Of a stretch of DNA of 64,000 bases, positions 27,401-41,300 are shown in pieces (position 1 is the first letter of the stretch; each line of letters starts with the position of its first letter). The DNA lies in the NCBI RefSeq assembly GCF_000002995.4, contig NW_025062479.1:13835721-13899720 (forward strand), given 5' to 3'. A program made the translations under genes and the position numbers. This stretch comes from Brugia malayi (Eukaryota; Nematoda; Chromadorea; Rhabditida; Onchocercidae). The notes under the pieces were generated by a model. That model ran no database searches. It saw only the letters and a list, made by a program, of their open reading frames with translations, and had not been told where the DNA came from.

Positions 27401-30400
27401 TTCTAAGTTTAAGACTAATTAATGAAGATGTTAAAGATACGATTTGATCTGAATGAAATTATTGTCTGAATTGAATTATGGTAAATTCAATTATGAAAAG
27501 TGGTCATCAAAGTTTTGCTTCAATTTTTTATGAAAGCTTTCTCATTTAGCTTCTAAACTTGTAAGCAGATTTTTCCATTTTTAAAATGTTTCGAAATTTA
27601 GCTCAATAAAGAACTTATTATTAAAAAAAGTATTTTGTTGAATGTCAAATTTTGATTGGTTTCTTTCTCTAAAAAAAATGAAAAAAAAAAAAGAAGAAAC
27701 TAAACTTCAAATGCATTAAGCTGAACGAAAATGACACTCTATGCTTGTCTATTTGTTCATTTATTTTGTCTCTAGAAATTTAATCTATGATCGAAACTAT
27801 CAAAATTTAAAAAATTTCAAAAAACACTTTCTGATTGCTTTATGACTATGACAATGGTATATGTCTAATGCATATTCTCTTTATCAATCATATATTATTT
27901 ACTTATCCACTTATTGCTGAATTCATAGATTAATTTGATAATTTTAAACTGTTTTAATTTTCTATTTGAAAATGTATTAATTCTCTGCTATAATTGCATC
28001 TCCCCAAACTCTAAAAATATCAAACTGAAATTTGCTAACTCCCTCTCTCTCTCGCCAATTTTCTTTCCTCTTCACTCTCTTATCAGTATCATATTTGTTT
28101 TCAAATGATATTGTATTCAAAAAAAATAAAAGTTTTTTAAAAACTTTCATGAATAAATTTTTTTTAAAATGGTTAATAAAATTTTTTTTCTAAAACATTA
28201 AAGTGATAAACGATAAGAAAGTAACCAATTTGTGAAAACTTCTGATAAATTAACGTTTTTTTTTGTTTCGATATCAGTTCATACACTTAATCAATATTAA
28301 TTTTTAAATTAAATTAAATGGAATTTTGTAAATTCTTAGAATAAGACTAGGAAAATAAAAACATAATTTAAAGCATTAGAAGTAATCTAATTTTAATGAA
28401 ATATTTAAAAATTTGAAAATGAAATCTTACCAAGAGCAGTAAAGTTTATAGCGTTAGAAGTAATAATTTCAATGAAATATTTAAATATTATAAACTAAAA
28501 TCTTACCGAAAACAGTAACGTGAATATCGACGTCCAAACTTCCACCTTTATTTGTTCCAACACACGTGTAAATTCCTTCATGCTCCAATTGTGCAGTTTC
28601 TATTATTACCTTAAATTAAAATTAGTTATAAACATATCAGAATTTAATGACATTGTTTTGTATTACTTTATTAATTTTCCTGTTTCAGTGATGATTATAA
28701 AATGAAACGCATATTAATGCACCAAATATAACTTAACGTTCGCAAATATCAAATGTTATTTATTACTCAGTAATCGTGATTATTTTAATTGTTTAATTAC
28801 TTTAGTCGTAGTAAATTTAGCAGATTGCTTTAAATTAAATTCAAAGATGAAATGGAATAATTTGTACTTTCTAGGGTTTTTTTTAGTTATCTGATTAAGA
28901 GATAAAAAATACAAATTGTTTCATCAAAATAATTCGTCGTTTTTTTGATTACTCCTAATCTATATGGTTTTTTTACTCGTGAAAATAATATGTTTTGTAT
29001 GAAATTTTCATGATTTTAAACAATAACTAATTATTCCAATAATTAAATCTGAAAAAAAAAAAGATTACAAAAAAAAAAAAAAAAAAATTAAAAAAAGAGA
29101 TTAAATACCGATTTTCCATCTGATCCTAACATTACACCTCGTTTTATGATACCTTCCTCAAGAAGTTGTCCATTAACGAGCCAAGCAATACTTGGCTCTG
29201 GTATACCTGATACTGGACAACCTAACTCGATTCGCTCATTTTCTAGCACTGTTACTTTAATTTTGTGCATATTCTGATTCAGATTCGGTGGTACTGAAAT
29301 TAATAATACCAATAGCAAGCATATATGTGTCAGCAGCGACAATATTAAATTTAAAAAAATGTTGTATAATTTTTTAAATAAATTATTAATAATTTTTGAA
29401 AAAAAATTTTTGATAAAATTTCTGAAACAATTATTCATCAGTGATAAGTAAATTTGACAATATATTAATTTAATTTACCATTTAATCCATTTAAAAATAA
29501 TTATACACTAACATATTTCTGATAATAAAAATTATGCTAAATAATTTGCATAATATCTTCTTAATAATATTAAATAATTTGAAACCAATTTCCATCATTA
29601 ATATCTTTATAATATTTCAATGTTTATTATTATTATTTTTCATTTAAAAAAAAAGGAAAAATCTCACCAATAATTTCAACTTGAAATGTTTTAGCTGAAT
29701 CACCAGCTGGATTTCGTGCTACACATTTGTAATTTCCAGCATCCATTTTACGTGATTCCAAAATGTGCAAACGTCTTTGATCATCCGAAAGGATAATATT
29801 TGCATCATCCACTATCAATTGATCATTTAAATACCATGTAATCTAAATTAATATTATTTTTTAATTTGTTTTAATTAAGGTATTTTCAATCAATTATTGT
29901 TTAAATAGTTATTTTTTAATTGTGGAAAAATAATTAAATGGAGGTAATTTTAATCAAATCTATTTTTTTTTAAAGGACAAATGATCAATTATAATATAAA
30001 TAGAAATATTTCTGTTATTTATTTTTTTTTTCATTATAATTGATTGTTGTTCAATTGTGAAAGAATAATTGAATGAAGAAATTTTAAATTGAAACCATTT
30101 TTTTGTTGAAAAAATTTTGCTGCCAATTTTTTCTAAAAAAAGATCTTTTACATTCGAATTATTTACCAAATATATGCTAAATTAATATGACTTTTATTTT
30201 AAACAAGTGGGAAAGCGAGAGAGAAAAAAAAAGAAAAGAAAAAAGGACAGGAAAAATACCTGTGGTAATGGTATGGAAAAAACTGGACAATAAAGACTGA
30301 AAGGTTGTCCAATAATAACTGCATCCGTTATAACTGTTTCTTGATCAGGAATATCAGGTGGAACTATAAATTATCTTTTTTTTTTTTTAATAAATTGACA

Positions 30401-33400
30401 AAATTAGAAAAAAAACATATTAATTTATTAGTGAAAAAAATTATAAAAAAATAAATGTAGTAATTTTTTAATTAGTTATTGAAAAAAATTATGTTATTAG
30501 TTTAATTATTATAAAATTACAAAATATTTAGAAAAAATATAACTAAAAGTATTAGTGGTAGTATGATATGACTGAAATGAAAATGTAATTAAATGAATTT
30601 AATTAATATTGTTTCATAAGATTAATCTTTCTAAATTTTAAAATTAAACACATGTGCACACACCCACACGTACAGAAAAGTAAAAATAATTGAATAAATT
30701 TCTTATACATATCTTATATATATATTTATTTCCAACTATTTTTACTTTTTTTAGAAAAAAACTAAAAATTTTTCTCCAATGAAAAAAATTTTTATGGATT
30801 TTTTTCTCCAATTATTTTCACTTACTTTCTTTTTTTAGAAAAATCTACTTTCTTTTTAGAAAGAAAAAAAGCATTTTTTTTTTTTAAATATTAGTTAAAA
30901 TTACTTACTTATAACAGTTAATCGAATTAATTTTTCTGCAACACCAGCAGCATTTGATGCTTTGCATATGTAATGACCGCTATCATCATTTTTTACGTTA
31001 TCAATGATTAATGTTCCATCGCTAGTGATATGCATGTGTGATATGTCATCATCTGATATTTGGATTCCTTTTTGAGTCCATGTTATGATGGGTGCTGGAT
31101 TACCATTAGCATAGCAACGTAATTCAATATGATCACCTTCCACCGTAGTATAATCCGATAATGTATTTGGTGAAATTATTGGTGGTTCTAAATTTTTAGG
31201 TTTTTTTTTTTAAATTTTCTAATTAAAATTTCGTGTTCTTTTTTAAAATAAAAGTTTCGTTATTTTTAAAAATGCAAAAAAAAGAAAAAATGATGTTTTT
31301 TTTAGTACCATGTACAATTACAATTGTATTTCGTTCATCATCTCCAGCTGGATTTGTTGCTAAACAACGATAAATGCCACGATGTAACGGTTGAACTTTT
31401 TCAATACGTATTGTTCCTGCTGAATCGATATGAATAATATCATTCGGAATGATCTATAATATATTTATATATTGTGCAACATCCGGAATGATTTATAATG
31501 TACAATAAAAAATAATGCAATTTATATGTGTTTGTATGAATAAAAATTTTAAATACAAAATGTTATTCATTAAAAACTGCAAATTATCTTCAAAAAAAAA
31601 AAAGTAGCCAAGATAGAAATTGTAGAACTTTTAATTTTTTTTTTTATTTTAATCATTTTAATCAACAATAACTTGGATATAATTGGCTAAAAACAAGGTT
31701 AACTGCATTATTTGTTTGCTAATTGCAAAAATATATTTTACTACTTATGATTTACCTATATATTCATCATTTAATACAGATTAGTTCAGACAGTCACATA
31801 TTATGAAAAATTATAACAAAATTAAAAAATGATAATAAATGAAGTAAAAATTAGCATATAATACAAATAAATTTTTTATAAGATAAAAAATAAATAAAAA
31901 GTTCACCTGAAAACCATCTTTTTCCCAGCTAATTGTTGGTTCTGGTGTACCAACAGCGCGACATGGAATTTCTAGCATAAGACCAAGTACTACAACAATA
32001 GTACCTGGAATAATAAAGTTTAAATACTTGGTTACTTACTGTGCAGTCTTATTGTTCAAGTCAAAATAATTTCATTAGTTTTACTGAAAAAAAAATTTCA
32101 AACCTGGTATATCAGATATGATTTTTGGTGGTTCTTGTACTTTTAAAAGATAGGTTATATGATCATCACCAGCTAAATTAGATACATGACACGTATATCG
32201 ACCTGCATGATTCATTTGTGGAGTTACTATTTCAAGTGATCCATCATTTATATAACTCATCTCCTAAAAGTATACCTTTTTTTTGTATAAATTAATTTCA
32301 AACGAAGAGATAATATGATAAGCTGATAACTTAAATAAAGATGAATTTATAATTTGAAGTGGAAAAAGAGGACTAATAATAATATACGTATTCCTAGAAA
32401 TTATTTTATTTTTATATTCATTATATTAATTTAAATTATGAAATTAAATCATTGAAATCTCGTTCGTTTCAATTATCAGTTATCACTTAGGAACAATTAG
32501 CATATGATAGAGCTAGACTAAAATGAGTTGGGTTATAATGCTAGTAAAGCTAATTAAATATTTAATCGATCGATCAACCAGTTAATCAGAAATAAAATGA
32601 ATGAAAATATGAAAATAACTAACAGATCCACGGCTATGACCTTCATAGATTTGATCACCTTCATAGCTCCATATTCTAGAAGGTAATGGAAAAGCTCGTG
32701 CTGGACATGGTAATAATACTGATTGATTAACATTTGTAATTATTATCTTTAGCTAAAATAAAATGGAATTTAATAGCGAATTAATCATTGAATATTTCAA
32801 ATAATAAAGATGAAAAATCGAAAAAAAAATTTCTTTTTCAATTTAATTACAACATTATTAATTAAATCATTTTTGTATTTATATATCACGAAATAAAAAA
32901 GTTTTTTTAATTAACATTAATTAAATATAAACCTGATCAGATCCTTCAATAGTTGGAGCTGTATGTACCGTTAAAGTGATTGTTTTTTCATCCATTCCAA
33001 TATTATTTGTTGCGACACATTTAAACTGTCCACGATGTATCTCCTGGACATTTGCAATTGTCAATGAACCATCTTTAGCAATGTGACCATCGTTAAATTT
33101 GTCACCATTTAAATACCTATTGACATGTTAATTGATTAATTTAACTAAATGATTAAATTAGCATCCTGAGAAATTATTAATTTTTTATTTCATTTTAATT
33201 TACCTGTATAATAAATTTTAGCTGTGATTGGAATAAATTTAAATTTAAAATATTTTTAAATAACAAATATTTATCATCGCTCATAGATTAATAAACTAAT
33301 ATATTTATGAATTAATCTTAATGAAATAAAATCAAAATAAATCTATTACCAAGTAATCCTTGGTGTAGAATCACTGCGAACTTTACAAGGTAATGTAATT

Positions 33401-35288
33401 GAATTGCCCTGAATTAAATTATATGAAATTTGCCCAAGTTCAATAACAGGTGGACCAAGAATGATTACATCAATTGCTTGCTTTGCTTCACCTGCTACAT
33501 TTGATGCTGTACAATGATATTTTCCTGAATGGCTAACGCTTGTTTGTTGAATTCGCAGTGTGTTATCCGGCTAAAATATATTTTAAAAAATGTACATTAG
33601 CATTTTAATAAAATGAAATGTTTAGAAAATATTAGTTAGAAGTTAAAACTACATGTTTCAATTTTATTTTATTTATAAAAAATTTGAAGAAAAAAAAAGA
33701 AAATTAAAAAAAAAATTAAAGCTTGCAAATTAAAATTGAACAACAATAAGTTTCAACTCGTTTATTATTATCATTCTAAGAGAAAGAAAAGTGTAATAAA
33801 ATTTTAAAACTTAATTACAAATAAATTAATTAATTTAATTTTGCGTTATTAATAAAGTATTTGATATTGATAAAACTAACAAGAAGTTCATATTCTGAAT
33901 CACTGGAACTAATCGATTTACCATTAATGCTCCAAACTATTTTTGGATGTGGTTTTCCAGTAGCACGGCATGGGATTTCTAGCATTTTTCCCGCTGATAA
34001 AGTATATTTCAATACATCATTTTTCTCGATTTGAGGTTTTTCTAAATTTAGTTAAAAATACTTCATAGATATGCATGAACTATCTATTAAAATATACATA
34101 AATACATAATTCAATTATTTAAGTAATTTTTTTAAACCTAAAAAAAGTAGGCTTAAGAAAAATTTGTGCTATTTTAAAAATTAATTAATATTTTTTAAGT
34201 CAAAAATTGGTTTTAAAAAAAATGATTAAAGAATTGAATAAAACGAAAGAAAAACAAAATGAACGCAAATAGCATTCTACAAGAATAGCGATCTAATCTT
34301 TGCATGTTGTGCTTATTTACCAAACAACAAAAATTTTGTGAAATTTGAAAAAATATTAGTAATTACTTTTCTTCTTTTTGCTAACATTTTAAATTTTTGA
34401 AAAGAATAACTAACTAATCAATTTGACATTAATATTGAGAGAAGCATTGCCAGCTGAATTAGTCGCAACACAGGTATATTGACCCTCATCTTGTGGACGA
34501 CCTTTACGTAGGAGTAAAATACTACCACCTGATTCTACCTATATTCAAATATTGTTTGCTTTACATTTATGTACATTTAAAATTATAATAAATAAAATAT
34601 GAATAAGAAACTATAAATGGAGCAAACAAATAACTGAAAAAAAGATAAAAAAGAAAATTAAAAAAATATATACGTAATTGCTAAATGGAAAAGTATTTTT
34701 GAAATGATTGATATATGCTTTATACAAATTTAAATAAAATGAATTTACTTTTATCAATTTTATTATTTCAATTAAGACAAAAAAAAATTTACCGTAACAT
34801 AAATGGAAGATTGTAATGGTTTGCCATCTTTATACCATCGAAGAATTGGTTTTGGTGTTCCAAGAACAACAATACAAGATAAACGAAGTTCTCCATTCTC
34901 TAATAATTTCTCTTCTGGTGGTACATGTCCTAATACTGGGTTCACTAAAAATAATAAATAAAAAGACAATGATTTTTTGGCCAAGCAGTATAATGACTGA
35001 ATGAATTTTTGTAATTTGTAATTTATACATACATAACTTTTACATTTCAACTAAACATTTTACTAATATTATCAAAAAGTTTTAGATTGTTCTTTTTTTT
35101 TTTTTTAATTTTAAGAAATTTCAGATAAATTATTGAAAACTAACCAAGTCCAGTAATTAATAATACATTTGTTTTATCTTGACGACCGAATATATTCTCA
35201 GCTGTACATGTATAGCGATCTTGATCATCAATTTGAACATCTATAATTTTGAAATTTTTAGAAATCTTTACATAAATTTAGTATGGGT

Positions 35289-35319
<31 letters not shown>

Positions 35320-38300
35320 AAGCGAAAGAGCAGTAATTTATACTATTAATTAGGAGACTTCCATCTGGTAGAATTTTCATACGGTCATTCAATTTTTCAA
35401 TTGATACTCCATTACGATGCCATTTAATTTTTGGTAAAGGATATCCTATTGCACGGCATTGAAGTGTTACTGATCGTTCAATATTCACTCGGACTATTTC
35501 TGGTGTTGGTACAATTGTTGGCATACCTGTAAAATTATTTATTAACTCTTTTTTTTTTTTTTCATCTTCTTCAAACTTTCATAATTTCCTGTATTTAAAT
35601 AATAATATTGTATTCTAATTATAGATTTTTAATTTATTCTATGCAAATTTATTATATTACAATGAACGTGAATGTCATATAGTTCATTCAAATTACTTAT
35701 TGCTTTAACAAATAATTTTTTTTTTTCTTTTTTTTGAACAAATATGCTGTTTATTGTTATTGTTATTATTATTATTATCACTATTTATTGCTATTATCAC
35801 TATTGTTATTATAATTATTACTATTGTTAACATTATTTTTGCATCAAATCAATAAAAAAATTATATATTATCGGTATTTGTGTTGATAAAACTTTAAGCT
35901 TTCAAATATAAATTTAAAAAAGTACATACTTCCTACATCAAGATTAATTACTCCTAAATCACGTCCAGCTAAATTTTGCGCGATACACGTATACGATCCA
36001 GCATCAGAATCTTGTACTCCCTGTAGCAATTAAAGAATATATTATTATCACGATAACACTTCAGATATTACTTTGATGAAGATAATTTATCATAAAAAAA
36101 AAAAAAAAACCTGAATTGTGAGCTTATTTTCATCAATTGTAATATACTTATAACTTGGAACTTCACGTCCTCCACGAAACCATGTAATTTTTGGTCTTGG
36201 ATTTCCTCGAACTATCTAAACGAAACATTAAATTGAAAAGAAAATAATTAAAGTGATTTAAGTAAAGTATTTTAATAAAAATAAAGCATATTGATTTAAT
36301 CATTTAATCATAGAAAAATTTAAAGAAATATGCAAGTGATAAGTGGTAAAAAATATCATACGATGCATTCCAATGTGACACTATCACCTCTGCCAATCAT
36401 TTGTCGATCACGTATAACACGTATTTTTGGCGGTGCTGCAAAATTTCTTTTAAAATATATCATCATCTACCATACTTAAATATATAATCTATTTTATAAA
36501 TGAAATTAAATGACAACAAATTAATTTTGAAGAATTAAAAGCTAAATTAATAAATAAAATTTTATTAAAAATATTTGTTATATGTTAATGACAAACGCGC
36601 ACTTCCATTCACATTTCTAACTTATTCAATTCATTTATCAATTCAAACTATTAAATTTAATAAAATTTATCTGAATAATACTTGATATTTGTGCAATCAT
36701 GCTATCTGCATGTGAACCTGCAGCATTACTTGCACGGCATTCATATACTCCAGCATCAATTTCTGTTGCTTGTTGAACAATTAGATCGTCTACAAAAAAT
36801 TATTTATTATATATATATATTTTTTTTGTTTTAAAATAGGATAATTTAAGTTTTGTAGAGAAAATTAAAACAAATTAACAAACATTTATAAGTGATGTAG
36901 TATTTTTGATTGTTTGGAATAATTTGACGTTCTTTAAAGTACCATTTAGGTTCTGAAGTCATATCGCCTAAAATATTTATTAACAGTATTACATCTCGTC
37001 TAAATTATTAACACTACTGTAAACCATTCAATTCCATTCTTTTTTTGGTAAACAACTAAATGTAAAGAATTTTAATATAAAATAAAATTGAACAATTGCA
37101 CATTTTTACTAATCATATATAAATTTTATTTAATTGCAAACTGAGTTTTACTAGAATTCCATTTAATTTTCAATTAAGTTTATTGGAATTTCATTTCATT
37201 CCTAACTGAGTTTACTTTAAAAGAATAAAATAAATTTTAATCAACTACATTTTGTCAAATAAAATCTCACGAAAAACATGTACCATCAATGAAACATGAA
37301 ATATTAAATGACTGTCCACGTGTGAAATGCAATTGCTGTGGCATGACTTGAACTTTAGGAGCTTCTATGACATGCAGATGCATGACGGCTTCAGCATGAC
37401 CACCTGATGTTTGCACATGACAATGATAAATGCCTTCGTCTTGCATATTAACATCAGTAATCATCAGTGTACCATTAGCATACAAACGCTGCAAAAATTA
37501 TTTCGTTAGTTAGTGAATGATATTTTCACACAGCATTAATGACCTTATGACTTAATAATAACCTACTTAGTGCTGCATGCTTACTTTGAGATATTTCATT
37601 AATGAAAAGTAATGCTTTGATTTTTTTAACATGAATGACCTTTTAACCGAATTTCGTTATATTTGCATGCTTACTTTTTTAATTTAACTGTGTCATACCG
37701 TTTTAGCCGTATTATCAATCATTGAATCGTTTTTTAGCCATCGCGTTACAGCGTTGAAATTTTCAGTGCGACAATGCAAAAATGCTGCACTTCCTCGTGC
37801 TATTGATTCATTTCGAATGGATGTGATCACAGGTGCTTGTTCTAAATTCTTTTTTTTAATGAAACAAATTGAATTTAAAAAAAAAACTATTGAAATTTTA
37901 TTATTCGAAACTAAGAGATAAGCTCTGTGATCAAATTAATAAATCAAAACTGTACACAGTGATCAATGAATAGTGAAAATTTTTTACGATAGTTATCTAA
38001 ACTATTTCATTTCCTTCTAGTATTGCTACTATAATAAATAGGTATTCTAGCATGAACAGAACGACTCTATCTATTCATTTTTCATAACTTTAAAACTAAT
38101 AAAAAGTTAAGTAGGAAAGAAATAGAGCAAAATGCAGCTATATTTTCTGACTTAATCTAGTGCAATATAAGTAATTTATGAAAAAAAAATTTTTTTTTCT
38201 CAGTTAAATTTAAATAATTTATTGATGAATATTTAAATAAAATAACAAGTAAAATAAACGAAAAAACTGTAAATATAACCTTCTGTTTCAAGGAATGTAG

Positions 38301-41300
38301 TAACAGTATGATTTCCGGATGGACTTATAATTATACAATGATAGTAGCCACGATCTTGTGGAGTAATTGCTTGGAAAGTCCAAACAGATGTATCCGAATA
38401 TCTATAAAATTGAATTCATTATAATACTTCTCTAATTGCTAAGTTAATTTAATTATATAAAAAAAAAGAAAAACAACAACAAAATACATTGATTAAAAAT
38501 ATATTATGATGAAATAAACTTACGAGTAAAAAAGTGGTTCACCAAATTGTTTGTTATCTTTATACCAATAAAGTGTGAATTCACCTTTTGAAACTACTGA
38601 ACATGTCAAATTAAATGGCTGTGAAATGGTTGCTATCATACGATTAGCCATATATGCTCTAAACAAATATACACAATCATATCATTGTTAAATGACCAAA
38701 TTAATAAAATAAACTAAATATTAATAAATAACAAATAAAAACAAAATTAAAAAATAAATTTTAACAATACCGACGATAAGAAAAATATATAAAAAAAAGA
38801 AAAAAAAAAACAAATGAAAAGCTAAAAAGTTGAAATAGGATGTATTTAAGAAAAAAACAAAACAAAGGTGAAGAAAAATAAACAAACAAAAATAAATTTA
38901 TGCCTTAATATATTTAAGGAAAAATGGAAAATGAAAAAAGAAAAAAAAAACGAACAAAAATGAATTCATACCTTGGTCCCGTGGTTTTAATAACTGAAAT
39001 TGCTGTTGGTGCGATTCGTTGAAATTTATATGATTGGTCATCATCACCTCTTACACGAATAAAAAATAATCCATTTGGTGGTATAAATGGTCCAATATAA
39101 TATGAATATGAATTATTCATATGCATTGTTGCTAATTTTGTTAATAATTCATTACCATAATAATCAATTAATGAAATATCAGTTATCATTCCCGGCGCTA
39201 TTAATCCTTTCATTGTAACAATTAAATAAGTATTTTGATAAGCAATTGGACGTGGATGTGACTAAAAATATTTGCTATTTAAACAATTTACGTGAATAAA
39301 AAATAATTTTATTATATAAATTTAAAATTTAAATAAAACAAATTAAAAAACAAAAATTAATTAATTAATCACAATAACTTTTATCCTTACTAATTCCATT
39401 CTATCCGTTAATTTGACAACAAAACCATATTTAAAATCAATTGCACCATGACCAAGCACGCGTAGCGTATGTTTTAAACGACTTGATGTACGTATTTTCC
39501 AAATTCCTGGCATTGGATTTCGAATTCGAATTAATTTAATATTGCTCAAATCAATTGAACCACTTTCATCGCTGAATTGCGCACGATCTATTCGTTCACC
39601 TGTTTCAGTTTCGTTTTTTTTCTTTTGTATTATAATTGTTTTTTCTTTTTTTTTTTTTTTTTCATAGTAAACAACTTTTAAAATGACTATTATTGCATTT
39701 ATTAAATAAATAACTATTAGATCACCCTTCTTAAATAGCAATCAATCGCAAAAACTCTAGAATGCGTAATAAGAATGCTCCCATATAAAAGTTTTTTTCA
39801 TAAACTTCTACAAAAATGTTTTTTAACGGATACCGGAGGGAATAACCTACTGGTCTAACTCATTAGAAATAAGTAGACAACTAAATGTAGACAGCTATTA
39901 TTATTTCATTGCTCAAAAAATTTGAGTGCTTTATTATTGCTTATGATTAAATTAGTAATATTTTAAATGAATTATTTTTAAAAAAATTAATTCTTTTCAT
40001 ATTCTCCTAAATTGAAGTTAGTCATTAATTCTATTGAATAAAATGTTTAAAAATTACCTTTAGGATTAATCAAACTAATATCCAAATAATTTCCATCATC
40101 CTTATCACCTGACAATGATACTGTTAATTCAGTTAAAAGTCTATCAACAGGTATTTGACATAATGATGTACCACTATGATCTCTAACTTCATACATAATA
40201 TGAACCTACAAAAATATCACGAAGTTTTACTAACATGATAATTAAATTAACTTTTTTCAATCTGTTTATGTTTACTATACAAACAATTGAAAGTAACCAG
40301 AAAAAGCGCATAATTTCCAAATGAAAATATTTCAATCTAAAAAAAAAAAAGAAAAAACTCGATGAATTCACATGTCTTTTTTTTAAAAATAAAATTTAAA
40401 TGCAACAAAAAAATAGATGAAAAAAAAAAGTACAACGATCATCTTTCATTTTGGTGAATAACATATATGCCTTTTTAATATATAATTATTCTAATTACTT
40501 AGTAAAAAATAGACCTTTTTAAATGTGATCGAATGACGAACATAATTAAGTACTTTATTAATATCAGTTTTTTCTAAATGAAACACCTGTCCAAAGCTAA
40601 CAGCAGCTATTTTTTCATAGCATCGAAATCCAGGATGTGTACGATTGTTACAATCGCCTGTCATCACAAATACTACCTTAATATGAGTGGAAGAAATTAA
40701 TTAAATAATTAGTTACGAGAACCAGAAAAAAGATAAAGGAAGTATATTGAATTGCTGCTTTCATACCATTTGTTTTTTTATTAATCTTTATGACAACTTT
40801 GATCAGTCACTGGGAATAATTTTTGGGAAATGTAAACTGAATTAATTTATTTCATTTTGTCATAGATCACAAAAAAAAAAAAAAAAAATCTTCCGCTATT
40901 AAAATTAATTAGATATTAGTTACGAAAATGAAAAAATAAAAATTAAATTCAATCTTATCAAAACAATTAACATTTATCTTTCAATACAATTTTTTTTAAA
41001 TACAATCTTGACTCATCAACTGTAATCAACAGATTACCATTTATGCTTATATTTTTGCTGGAGATTTATGATTATTATTATCATTATTAAGCTTATATTT
41101 TAAGTTGTTAGAAAGTTTTGCGTCAATTTATAATTTTGAATAATTTAATTTTAGAAAACTTACAGAACTTTGCTTTTCCTGAATTAAATTAATAATTTGA
41201 TCTTCTAAATGATAGTCTTTAGCTCGTGCATCAGTAAAAACATATATAAAAGATGCTGGCAATGAAGCTTCTAAAGCCATTTGAATACCTGTAAATAATT

